Made by a program: the position numbers and the translations under genes | Source: Clostridia bacterium | Lineage (GTDB): Bacteria > Bacillota > Clostridia > Christensenellales > Aristaeellaceae | Reading direction: 5' to 3' | Assembly (NCBI GenBank): GCA_009784985.1 | Contig: WQXF01000017.1 | Location: forward strand, 1 to 35,921 | DNA length: 35,921 nucleotides | Shown: positions 21,492-27,981 of the stretch, in pieces | How the letters are laid out: each line of letters starts with the position of its first letter | Numbering within the stretch: position 1 is the first letter of the stretch | Notes under the pieces: generated by a model | What the model was told of the DNA's origin: nothing | Databases searched by the model: none | What the model saw: the letters and a program-made list of their open reading frames with translations, nothing else

Positions 21492-21623
21492 TTTTTTGTG
21501 TTCGGATGGATTCCGAAGTCAAAAAGCAATTTAATGATTTTTGTGCTTTGGTCGGCATGAACACCACGGTTGCGTTCAATATGTTTGCCCGCGCTGTCTT
21601 GCAAAGGCCATTACGACGATTAA
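21489..21623 (+). pseudogene. Scar of a second RelB-YoeB module (antitoxin start fused to toxin end)
   Basis: The frame reads RMDSEVKKQFNDFC, then VGMNTTVAFNMFARAVL, which is the first half of a DinJ/RelB antitoxin without a start codon. It then jumps to TTGC followed by AAAGGCCATTACGACGAT-TAA (21603-21623), identical to the last codons of yoeB at 15714 (KGHYDD-stop). About 300 bp of antitoxin end and toxin body are missing; TTGC at the junction may be the recombined microhomology. Confidence 0.75.
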
Positions 21624-21653
21624 CCGACGTAATCCAATTTTGGAGGTATCGTT

Positions 21654-22769
21654 ATGAAAAGAGCAATGATTTTCCTGGGCTGCGTTGCGCTACTCATATC
21701 CCTGTGCCTAACCACTTGTGTTGCCGAGAGCCGGCTCATGAACTACAGGGACTGGCTCAGTGCATTTGGTGAAGAATCGGGGAGCTCTGATTTACCGGAC
21801 GAAATCGAGCTCGACTACTTGTTTCTTTCTACTGTCTTGGACGGAATGGCGCGGGAGGCTGTGGAGTTCCCTCGGGAATGGCCATCCCAATGGCTGGGCG
21901 AGGCAATCCCGGAATACACCGGCACGGGCTGGATGTTTGATATATTTATGCATCGCCCTCCCATGAGCTATGCCGTTGAGGATGTTCGGTATGTGGCGAT
22001 CACAATGTATGACTTTTTGCCCCAAGAGGTGGACGCGTACATGGACGGCCTCCTGTCCATAGGCTTTGAGGAGGCAGAGAACGAAGGAAGGGTTCTTCAG
22101 TTGATTGAAGATGGGCTGGTTGAAAGCGCCCGATCTTTCCGCGGTGAGGGTTGCACGCTGATGCTTATGTTTGCCTTTGGCAATGGCGATGAATTGATCC
22201 GCGAAAAACCCCTCGTACAGTTCAGCGTGCATTTTGACCGTGATCCTTACATGCTGGATTTCTCCCCTACAGCAGGCACGGAATTGATGAACATCGAACA
22301 ATGGGACGCTCTGACAGGCGAATACGCGGGCAGGCCGCCAAAAACGAACCAAGTAGGGATGTCGGAGGCCGCTGACGGCTTCCAGTATGAAATGATCATG
22401 TATCCTTCCCAATGGCCCAAAGAGTTCTTTGGCAACCTGATTCCCGAGTACGTCTTTCCCGCAACTTTGTTTTACATGGTGTACTCTATGCCGGAAGAGA
22501 ATCCCTTGCCCGAAGAAGCCTTGGATATGGAACTGGTCATCATCAATTTACAGATGGAACACGTAGAAACATATGCGCGGGAACTTGTTGGTTTCGGCTA
22601 TTACGAAGTGGCTCCGGAGAACTATACCCAGGACGATGCCCTCGTGATCCAACGCCTGGCCACGAGCCGAGTTTTCGCCCTTCCCTCCTTGCGTGTCTAC
22701 CTGGCGACCGCCGAGGTGGAGGAACTTGGTCCATTGCTCACTATCTATATGCGCTTTTTGGGGCGGTAG
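21654..22769 (+). CDS. Secreted protein with internal duplication, unknown function
   Basis: A 371-residue protein. The ATG follows TTGGAGG. Residues 1-24 form a signal peptide (hydrophobic core LGCVALLISLCLTTC, VAES cleavage region); a cysteine lies near the end, but LTTC is a poor lipobox. The mature part holds two copies of a domain of about 110 residues: WPSQWLGEAIPEY near residue 75 and QWPKEFFGNLIPEY near residue 255, each followed by a strand-rich segment and a helix ending in SIGFEEAE or GFGYYEVA. No family is recognised. The 256-bp element lies 16 nt after its stop. Confidence 0.7.
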   Translation: MKRAMIFLGCVALLISLCLTTCVAESRLMNYRDWLSAFGEESGSSDLPDEIELDYLFLSTVLDGMAREAVEFPREWPSQWLGEAIPEYTGTGWMFDIFMHRPPMSYAVEDVRYVAITMYDFLPQEVDAYMDGLLSIGFEEAENEGRVLQLIEDGLVESARSFRGEGCTLMLMFAFGNGDELIREKPLVQFSVHFDRDPYMLDFSPTAGTELMNIEQWDALTGEYAGRPPKTNQVGMSEAADGFQYEMIMYPSQWPKEFFGNLIPEYVFPATLFYMVYSMPEENPLPEEALDMELVIINLQMEHVETYARELVGFGYYEVAPENYTQDDALVIQRLATSRVFALPSLRVYLATAEVEELGPLLTIYMRFLGR

Positions 22770-22785
22770 CGCGATGATTTTTTTC

Positions 22786-23041
22786 CAGGGCAACAGCAGT
22801 TGAAAACAAATTTTACCAACACTCCTGTTGTTCGTCAAACGGTCGTGCAGAATCCCTCCACCGCTGCGGCGGTTCCCCTCCCTTTAACAAGGGAGGTAGG
22901 GGTTAAGGACGAAAATTTGGAAAAAATCCCTTGCCCCCTTGTCAAAGGGGGGAGAGCCACCGCAGTGGCGGGGGATTCCTGAGCGGCGAAGCGCAAGAAA
23001 TCAAGGCTTGGTAAATATTATTTTCAAATGCTGTTGCCCTG
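22786..23041 (-). mobile_element. 256-bp MITE-like element, copy 1
   Basis: Terminal inverted repeats begin CAGGGCAACAGCA and end TGCTGTTGCCCTG; similarity continues inward (TTGAAAA/TTTTCAA). It is flanked by near-identical 9-bp sequences, ATTTTTTTC on the left and ATTTTTTCC on the right, consistent with a target duplication. It contains the nested palindromic core 22851-22978 and has no coding capacity. It lies in the opposite orientation to copy 2 and ends 16 nt before the -35 of the rplJ promoter. Confidence 0.8.
22851..22978 (-). repeat. Nested palindromic core, copy 1
   Basis: Starts GAATCCCTCCACCGCTGCGG and ends with CACCGCAGTGGCGGGGGATTC; each arm also forms its own hairpin (CTCCCTTTAACAAGGGAG). 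The same core occurs at 24309-24437 and, without the outer element, at 33040-33173. Confidence 0.8.
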
Positions 23042-23057
23042 ATTTTTTCCTAAAAGC

Positions 23058-23086
23058 TTGACGGCAACCTCCAATTCTGCTACAAT
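23058..23086 (+). promoter_or_regulatory. Promoter of rplJ-rplL
   Basis: -35 TTGACG (23058-23063), -10 TACAAT (23081-23086), 17-nt spacing, upstream of the L10 leader. Confidence 0.75.
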
Positions 23087-23092
23087 TTGTAC

Positions 23093-23228
23093 ACAATCAA
23101 ATACCTGTGCCGTAGACAGTGGGTGCGTTCGCGCAATAATGGGGATTTCCCGCCCGCCGAGGTGCGAGGGTCTCGCTTGCCGAGAATCATGCATTTCCAC
23201 CCTTGCGCCTACATGCGCAGGGGTTTTT
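23093..23228 (+). ncRNA. Ribosomal protein L10 leader (autoregulatory mRNA element)
   Basis: The leader carries CCGTAGACAGTGGGTGCG and later CCGCCGAGGTGCGAG, the conserved parts of the L10-L12 binding leader known in Bacillota. It ends with a terminator hairpin CCCTTGCGC (23200-23208)/GCGCAGGGG (23215-23223) and TTTTT. By family, L10(L12)4 binding to the leader favours termination and so limits its own synthesis. Confidence 0.8.
23200..23228 (+). terminator. Attenuator terminator in the L10 leader
   Basis: 9-bp stem with a single mismatch, 6-nt loop and five T residues, 50 nt before the rplJ start. Confidence 0.75.
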
Positions 23229-23277
23229 GGTTGGTGCGATCATTTTTGCACGATCAATTCGGAAAGGAGGAAACCAA

Positions 23278-23811
23278 TTGTCCACGAATCTGGAGCTCAA
23301 AAAACAAGCCGTTGCCGAAATCGTGGAGAAGTTCAAGGGCGCAAAAAGCGTGGTTGTGGTGGATTACATGGGCTTAACGGTGGAAGAGGTCACCGGGCTG
23401 CGCGCCAAGTTCCGTGCGGGCGGGGTGGATTATGTGGTGTACAAAAACACCATGGTCCGCCGCGCGATAGACGAACTAAAAATCACGGGCTTCGACGAAG
23501 TCCTCAAAGGCCCGTCTGCCTTTGCGTTTTCCCAGCGCGACGAGATCTCCGGCGCAAAGATCATCAAAGAGTACATGGACAACGACAAGCGCAAGGTGCT
23601 GTCGATCAAGGCCGGCTACATCGAAGGCCAAACCATCGACGCCAAGGGCGTGGAAGCGCTGGCGGCCTTGCCGCCCAAGGAAGTGCTTATTGCCCGCATG
23701 ATGGGCAGCCTCAACGCCCCGATCACCAACCTGGTGGGTGTGCTGTCCGCCACGTTGCGTTCCCTGGTGTATGCGGTGGATGCCGTGCGCAAGCAAAAAG
23801 CTGGAGAATGA
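23278..23811 (+). CDS. rplJ: 50S ribosomal protein L10
   Basis: A 177-residue protein forming the base of the ribosomal stalk and anchoring L7/L12 dimers. It begins LSTNLELKKQAVAEIVEKF and shows the L10 signature VVVVDYMGLTVEEVTGLR and KNTMVRRA. The last residues form the helix that binds L12. The TTG start has AAAGGAGG 7 nt upstream; the in-frame upstream ATG lies in the leader. It forms an operon with rplL, with 40 nt between them, and is controlled by the leader. It is not preceded by rplK-rplA or followed by rpoB, unlike the usual bacterial order. Confidence 0.95.
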   Translation: MSTNLELKKQAVAEIVEKFKGAKSVVVVDYMGLTVEEVTGLRAKFRAGGVDYVVYKNTMVRRAIDELKITGFDEVLKGPSAFAFSQRDEISGAKIIKEYMDNDKRKVLSIKAGYIEGQTIDAKGVEALAALPPKEVLIARMMGSLNAPITNLVGVLSATLRSLVYAVDAVRKQKAGE

Positions 23812-23851
23812 CTATCCAAAACAATAAATCAATTAAATGGAGGATTTTAGT

Positions 23852-24232
23852 ATGAATCGCGAAGAACTGCTTTCCGCAATTGAGTCCATGACGGTGTTGG
23901 AGCTGGCCGAGCTGGTAAAGGCCATGGAAGAAAAGTTTGGCGTGTCCGCCGCCGCCCCGGTGGCCGTTGCCGCCGCTCCGGTCGCTGGTGGCGCCGCCGC
24001 CCCCGCCGAGGAAGAGAAGACCGAGTTCGACGTTATCCTGAAGGAAGCCGGCGCGGACAAGATCAAGGTGATCAAGGTTGTGCGCGAGATCGTATCCGGC
24101 CTGGGCCTCAAGGAAGCGAAGGAGCTGGTGGAGTCGGCTCCCAAGCCCATCAAAGAAGGCGTCACCAAGGACGAGGCCGAGAAGATCAAAGCGAAGCTGG
24201 CCGAAGTGGGCGCTGGGGTCGAAATCAAGTAA
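23852..24232 (+). CDS. rplL: 50S ribosomal protein L7/L12
   Basis: A 126-residue stalk protein that recruits translation GTPases. The N-terminal dimerisation domain ([21 protein letters not shown]) is joined by an Ala/Pro-rich hinge ([15 protein letters not shown]) to the C-terminal domain ([40 protein letters not shown]). The ATG at 23852 has TGGAGG 8 nt upstream; an earlier in-frame ATG overlaps that ribosome binding site. The second 256-bp element lies between the stop and the terminator. Confidence 0.97.
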   Translation: MNREELLSAIESMTVLELAELVKAMEEKFGVSAAAPVAVAAAPVAGGAAAPAEEEKTEFDVILKEAGADKIKVIKVVREIVSGLGLKEAKELVESAPKPIKEGVTKDEAEKIKAKLAEVGAGVEIK

Positions 24233-24245
24233 GGCTAACCAAAAG

Positions 24246-24501
24246 CAGGGCAACAGCATTTGAAAATAATTTTTTCCAATTCATTGATTTTTGCACATCG
24301 CCGCTATTGAATCCCCCCGCCACTGCGGTGGCCCTCCCCCCTTTAACAAGGGGGGTATGGGATTCTTGAAGTTTTCGTTCTTGGCCCCTACCTCCCTTGT
24401 TAAAGGGAGGGGGACCGCCGCAGCGGTGGAGGGATTCTGCACGGCGTTTTGCCTAATGATAAGATTGTTGGAAGAATTTATACCCAAATGCTGTTGCCCT
24501 G
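24246..24501 (+). mobile_element. 256-bp MITE-like element, copy 2
   Basis: Same length and ends as copy 1 (CAGGGCAACAGCATTTG ... CAAATGCTGTTGCCCTG), opposite orientation, perfect 9-bp target duplication. It separates rplL from its terminator, so it is part of the rplJ-rplL transcript. No transposase; mobilisation in trans is presumed. Confidence 0.9.
24309..24437 (+). repeat. Nested palindromic core, copy 2
   Basis: Begins GAATCCCCCCGCCACTGCGG and ends CGCAGCGGTGGAGGGATTC, with internal hairpins CCCCCCTTTAACAAGGGGGG and CTCCCTTGTTAAAGGGAG. It is nearly identical in its arms to 33040-33173 and to the reverse complement of 22851-22978. Confidence 0.85.
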
Positions 24502-24511
24502 AACCAAAAGC

Positions 24512-24555
24512 AAAGCCCTTGCTTTCATCTTGTTGGATGGAAAGCAAGGGCTTTT
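24512..24555. terminator. Bidirectional terminator between rplL and the XRE gene
   Basis: AAAGCCCTTGCTTTC (24512-24526) pairs with GGAAAGCAAGGGCTTT (24539-24554) over a 12-nt loop, with T-runs to the right and GCTTTT on the minus strand to the left. Confidence 0.85.
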
Positions 24556-24567
24556 CGTAATCCTAAC

Positions 24568-24897
24568 CTATTTTTCCCCGGCGTCGGCCCAATTGTCCAA
24601 ATCGGCGCTCAAATGCTCCACGATTTGGCGCAGCGCCTTGCGCTGGCGCAGGTTCAGCGGATCGTAGGGAGTGGTTTGGGGCAGCGGAAGCAGGGAATCG
24701 GCTAGCAGCGACTCCAAAGAGACCTGCAGCGCATTGGCAATGCCTACCACGGTCTCCATGCTGGCTTTGCGAGTGCCTCGCTCCACGTGCCCCAGAAACG
24801 ACACGGAGAGGCTTACTTCATTGGCAAGGCGGGCCTGTGTCCACTTGCGCATTGTGCGTTCCACGCGGATGCGCTTGCCCAGCTCTACGTAATCCAT
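24568..24897 (-). CDS. XRE-family helix-turn-helix transcriptional regulator
   Basis: A 109-residue protein. Residues 1-65 form the Cro/CI-type DNA-binding domain (LGKRIRVERTMRKWTQARLA, SVSFLGHVERGTRKASMET, IANALQVSLESLL), followed by a short helical tail (LNLRQRKALRQIVEHL). The ATG has AAGGAAGGA 8 nt upstream. It is convergent with rplL and divergent from the zinc-ribbon gene. Two tandem copies of TTTCCGAA(A)TGAC lie 15-40 nt upstream and could be an autoregulatory site. The target genes are unknown. Confidence 0.85.
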   Translation of the reverse strand: MDYVELGKRIRVERTMRKWTQARLANEVSLSVSFLGHVERGTRKASMETVVGIANALQVSLESLLADSLLPLPQTTPYDPLNLRQRKALRQIVEHLSADLDNWADAGEK

Positions 24898-24912
24898 GGT
24901 TACAATCCTTCC

Positions 24913-24937
24913 TTTCCGAAATGACTTTCCGAATGAC
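24913..24937. repeat. Tandem repeat upstream of the XRE gene, candidate operator
   Basis: TTTCCGAAATGAC (24913-24925) is followed directly by TTTCCGAATGAC (24926-24937), between promoter and start codon. Confidence 0.5.
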
Positions 24938-24980
24938 AAATCCGATCAGGCGATTGGCCCGATCAAAGCGCTATGTCTAA

Positions 24981-25009
24981 ATCATATTCATTCTGCAAAG
25001 CATTGTCGA
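24981..25009 (-). promoter_or_regulatory. Promoter of the XRE gene
   Basis: Minus-strand -35 TCGACA and -10 TATGAT with 17-nt spacing. Confidence 0.5.
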
Positions 25010-25118
25010 ATCCTGCTGTTTAACATCGAAATTTGACCGAAATTGCGCTGGAAATTGATGCCAAATCAAAACATTTTCTTATGTAATCAAAATAGTGCTA
25101 GCTTTTTTTGATTTGCTG

Positions 25119-25127
25119 TGTTATACT
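25119..25127 (+). promoter_or_regulatory. Extended -10 promoter of the zinc-ribbon gene
   Basis: TGT-TATACT; the upstream sequence is T-rich (CTTTTTTTGATTTG) without a good -35. A leader of about 130 nt follows. Confidence 0.5.
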
Positions 25128-25133
25128 CCGTTA

Positions 25134-25263
25134 CAAGGCCCCAGCCAAGGAACCAGCCTAAGAGTCCTCCTCAAGTCAGTCGAGTCTATCCGATGACTGG
25201 AAGTCTGGATCAAATCAGGGTTGTCGTCGGGTGAGGGTACTATCAACGAGGAGGAACCATCCC
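25134..25263 (+). promoter_or_regulatory. Structured leader with perfect anti-Shine-Dalgarno segment
   Basis: TCCTCCTC (25165-25172) is the exact complement of the ribosome binding site GAGGAGGA (25248-25255). Between them CAGTC (25177-25181) and GACTG (25195-25199) can form a local hairpin. The leader matches no riboswitch class that I recognise. Confidence 0.5.
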
Positions 25264-25554
25264 ATGTATGAAGACAAAGTCTTAGCCTGCCGCGAGTGCG
25301 GCGCCGAATTCGTGTTCTCCGCTTCCGAGCAGGAGTTCTACGCCGAGAAGGGCTTCCAGAACCAGCCCGGCCGTTGCCCCGGCTGCCGTGCGAATCGTCG
25401 TGCCTCCGGTGGTGGCCGCGACCGCGGTGAGCGCCAGATGTACGAAGTAGTATGCGACGGCTGTGGCGTCACCACCCAGGTGCCCTTCCAGCCCCGTGGT
25501 GATCGTCCGGTTTACTGCCGCGATTGCTTCGACCGTCAGCGTCAGGGCTACTGA
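25264..25554 (+). CDS. Zinc-ribbon protein (zf-trcl/CxxC type)
   Basis: A 96-residue protein with four CxxC pairs: C9/C12, C38/C41, C64/C67 and C85/C88, enough for two zinc ribbons. The first half (LACRECGAEFVFSASEQEFY) matches the probable zinc-ribbon domain zf-trcl; the second (CDGCGVTTQVPFQPRGDRPV) matches the CxxC domain that often follows it. They are joined by an Arg/Gly-rich linker (GGGRDRGERQ) that could touch nucleic acid. The ATG lies 8 nt after GAGGAGGA. The codon use is biased to C-ending codons, which suggests high expression. The function is unknown. Confidence 0.85.
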   Translation: MYEDKVLACRECGAEFVFSASEQEFYAEKGFQNQPGRCPGCRANRRASGGGRDRGERQMYEVVCDGCGVTTQVPFQPRGDRPVYCRDCFDRQRQGY

Positions 25555-25575
25555 TCACAGAATCAAGACGGTATG

Positions 25576-25604
25576 GCCGGATTCCGAAAAGGATCCGGCT
25601 TTTT
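25576..25604 (+). terminator. Terminator of the zinc-ribbon gene
   Basis: GCCGGATTCC (25576-25585) pairs with GGATCCGGC (25591-25599) with one bulged T; TTTTT follows. Confidence 0.85.
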
Positions 25605-25609
25605 GTATG

Positions 25610-25638
25610 TTGTTCCTTAAAGTGGTTTCTGCTATAAT
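25610..25638 (+). promoter_or_regulatory. Promoter of the oxidoreductase operon
   Basis: -35 TTGTTC (25610-25615), perfect -10 TATAAT (25633-25638), 17-nt spacing. Confidence 0.65.
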
Positions 25639-25676
25639 GGGTGGCGTCGATTTGAATCAGCAAAAGGAGGATGCCT

Positions 25677-26675
25677 GTGTCCAAGCTGCGGATTGGGATA
25701 CTCGGCGCGGGGCATATCGCTCATCGCTGGATGAGTGACGCGCGTACCGTAAACGAGGCGGAGATCACCTGCGTTGCCGCGCGGGAGTTGCCCCGGGCCC
25801 AGGCCTTTGCCGAGCGATGGGATATCCCCAACGCGGTGGGAGGGTACCAAGCGCTTGTCGAACACCCGGAAGTGGACGCGATCTACGTGGCCACGCCCCA
25901 TCCCATGCATTACGAACATACCTTGCTGGCCATAAACGCCGGCAAACATGTGCTGTGCGAGAAACCGGCGGCGCTGAATGCCGTGGAGTTAGGGCGGATG
26001 CAAGCCTGTGCCAAAGAACGCGGCGTGTTTTTGATGGAGGCGATGTGGACACGGCTCTTTCCGGCGGTGCAACGCGCAAAAGAGCTGTTGGCCGAGGGGG
26101 AAATCGGCGAATTGCGCGGGTTACGTGCACAGTTTTGTTACGATTCGCCCTTTGATCCCGCTTCCCGGCTGTTTAACAAGGCGCTAGGCGGCGGGGCGCT
26201 GCTGGATGTAGGGTGCTATCCCATCGCTTTTGCCCTGGATATGTTTGGATGTGCGCCGGATCAAATCACCGGGGCGGCCCACATTGGCGATACCGGCGTG
26301 GACGAGCGAAACACCATTTCGTTGCGTTTTCCGGGCGGCGGGGTGGCGATGCTGGCCAGCGCCGTTCGTATGGCCATGCCTATAGAGGCTGTGCTGTATG
26401 GCGAAACCGGCACGTTGCATGTGCCCGATTTTTACCACCCCGACCGCCTGCTGCTGGAGCGGGACGGGCAGACCGCCGTGGTGTTTGAGCAACCCTATGT
26501 GCCCCAAGGTTTTGCCTTTGAACTGCGCCACGTATGCCAATGCGTGAACGCGGGATTATTGGAGTCGCCCCGCATGTCCCACGGGGATTCCATGGCGGTG
26601 ATGCGGGTGATGGACACCCTGCGCGCCCAATGGGGCATCGTGTATCCGGGCGAGGAAGCGTCATGCCCAAGTTAG
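25677..26675 (+). CDS. Gfo/Idh/MocA family NAD(P)-dependent oxidoreductase
   Basis: A 332-residue dehydrogenase of sugars, inositols or dihydrodiols. The N-terminal Rossmann motif is RIGILGAGHIAHRWM; the catalytic EKP lies in HVLCEKPAAL near residue 97; the C-terminal alpha/beta domain includes GGGALLDVGCYPI with the conserved Asp and Tyr. The GTG at 25677 has AAAGGAGG 6 nt upstream. An ATG at 25671 directly touches that site and is less likely. It overlaps the following methyltransferase gene by 13 nt. The substrate is unknown. Confidence 0.9.
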   Translation: MSKLRIGILGAGHIAHRWMSDARTVNEAEITCVAARELPRAQAFAERWDIPNAVGGYQALVEHPEVDAIYVATPHPMHYEHTLLAINAGKHVLCEKPAALNAVELGRMQACAKERGVFLMEAMWTRLFPAVQRAKELLAEGEIGELRGLRAQFCYDSPFDPASRLFNKALGGGALLDVGCYPIAFALDMFGCAPDQITGAAHIGDTGVDERNTISLRFPGGGVAMLASAVRMAMPIEAVLYGETGTLHVPDFYHPDRLLLERDGQTAVVFEQPYVPQGFAFELRHVCQCVNAGLLESPRMSHGDSMAVMRVMDTLRAQWGIVYPGEEASCPS

Positions 26676-27391
26676 AAGCCTATCACCGGGATCTGCCATA
26701 CAGTTACGCCACCGGCATTTTTCCCGCCACCGAGTGCTTGCATGCTTGCCCGGATCGTTGCTTGCGCCTGCTGGTACACAGCCGGGCCAAAGAGAGCGGG
26801 GGAGTTGGGCAGCTAACAGAAGCCTGTGAACAAGCCGGTATCCGCGTGGAGCAGGCGGACCGGGCGTTGGAGCGCATCGCCCGCAAAGAAAACTGTTATG
26901 CGGCTATGGTGTTTGCCAAGCAAGCGGCCGATTTGGATGCAAACGCCGCCCATGTGGTGTTGCACCATCCGGCGGACAGCGGCAACGTGGGCGCGGTGCT
27001 GCGTAATTGCCTGGCCTTGGGTATAGAGCAGGTGGCCATCATCCGCCCGGCGGTGGATGTCTACGAGCCCCGGGTGGTTCGTGCCTCCATGGGCGCCATG
27101 TTTCGTGTGAACCTGCGGCATTTCGAAAACTTTGATGGGTACCGGGCGGCCTTCCCCGATCACGTGATTTACCCGTTTATGCTGGCCGGTTCTGTAACCC
27201 TGGAGCAGGCGGTGCGGGCGGCGCGGGAGCCTTACGCGCTGGTGTTTGGCAATGAAGCGACCGGCCTGCCTGATGCGTTTGCGGATTACGGTCAAAGCGT
27301 GCGCATCCCCCAGAGCGACAAGGTGGACTCTCTGAATCTGGCTGCGGCGGTGGCCATCGGTGTGTATGCGTTTCAACGGAGAGAGGAATAA
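26663..27391 (+). CDS. SpoU/TrmH-family RNA methyltransferase (second copy)
   Basis: A 242-residue putative RNA 2'-O-ribose methyltransferase. The three SPOUT motifs are HHPADSGNVGAVLRNCLALG near residue 103, LVFGNEATGLP near 195 and SLNLAAAVAIGVYAF near the C-terminus. The N-terminal 95 residues lack the substrate-binding domain seen in the copy at 3420 and differ from RlmB. The ATG follows GAGGAAGCGTC and overlaps the oxidoreductase end by 13 nt. It may modify tRNA or rRNA; the target is unknown. Confidence 0.85.
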   Translation: MPKLEAYHRDLPYSYATGIFPATECLHACPDRCLRLLVHSRAKESGGVGQLTEACEQAGIRVEQADRALERIARKENCYAAMVFAKQAADLDANAAHVVLHHPADSGNVGAVLRNCLALGIEQVAIIRPAVDVYEPRVVRASMGAMFRVNLRHFENFDGYRAAFPDHVIYPFMLAGSVTLEQAVRAAREPYALVFGNEATGLPDAFADYGQSVRIPQSDKVDSLNLAAAVAIGVYAFQRREE

Positions 27392-27393
27392 AG

Positions 27394-27981
27394 ATGCAGG
27401 ATCAATGGATGGAACAAGCCTGTACGCAACTGCGGGAGGCCGTAAACTTCTTGGCGGAACGGGCTGCTTTAAAGCCCGGCGCGCTGATGGTGTTGGGCTG
27501 CTCCAGCAGCGAGGTGGGCGGCGACGTGATCGGCAAGGCCTCCAACCCGGAGCTGGGCGATATGCTGGCCCGCACCTTTCGAGAAGCCTGTACAGCTCAT
27601 GGCCTGCATGTGACTGTGCAGTGCTGTGAGCATCTCAACCGGGCGCTGGTGATGGAGCGTGCCCAAGCCCAGTATCGTGGCTTGGAAATCGTGTCGGCGG
27701 TGCCTCATCCCAAGGCAGGCGGATCCTGTGGCGCGGCCATGTACCGCCAGTTGGAAGACCCGGTGCTGGTATCCGCTGTGCAGGCCGACGCAGGCATCGA
27801 CGTGGGCGATACCCTAATCGGCATGCACCTGCGGCCGGTGGCGGTGCCGGTGCGGGCTCCCTTTCAAAGCGTGGGCAAGGCTCATTTGGTGATGGCCTTC
27901 AGCCGCCCCAGGTTGATTGGTGGCGAAAGGACCCGATATCAAATCACAGATGAAGGAGATTGTTTTGACGATGAAGGGTGA
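27394..27981 (+). CDS. ywlG: TIGR01440/DUF436 family protein (YwlG-like)
   Basis: A 195-residue conserved Bacillota protein of unknown function. It shows the family marks LMVLGCSSSEVGGDVIG, CCEHLNRALVMER and VPHPKAGGSCGAAMY, and the DVGDTLIGMHLRPVAVPVR segment. Histidine and cysteine residues in these motifs suggest a metal or catalytic site, but none is proved. It begins 3 nt after the methyltransferase stop and overlaps the DUF368 gene. Confidence 0.85.
   Translation: MQDQWMEQACTQLREAVNFLAERAALKPGALMVLGCSSSEVGGDVIGKASNPELGDMLARTFREACTAHGLHVTVQCCEHLNRALVMERAQAQYRGLEIVSAVPHPKAGGSCGAAMYRQLEDPVLVSAVQADAGIDVGDTLIGMHLRPVAVPVRAPFQSVGKAHLVMAFSRPRLIGGERTRYQITDEGDCFDDEG

Larger units (their letters stand above)
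24237..24510. repeat. 9-bp target site duplication around element copy 2
   Basis: AACCAAAAG occurs exactly at 24237-24245 and 24502-24510, directly at both ends of the element. Confidence 0.85.

Noticed and set aside
21437-21772. 111-codon frame over the antitoxin remnant as a complete gene
   Set aside because: Starts inside galK and continues past the toxin fragment into the next gene's signal peptide in a wrong frame; only the antitoxin part is meaningful.
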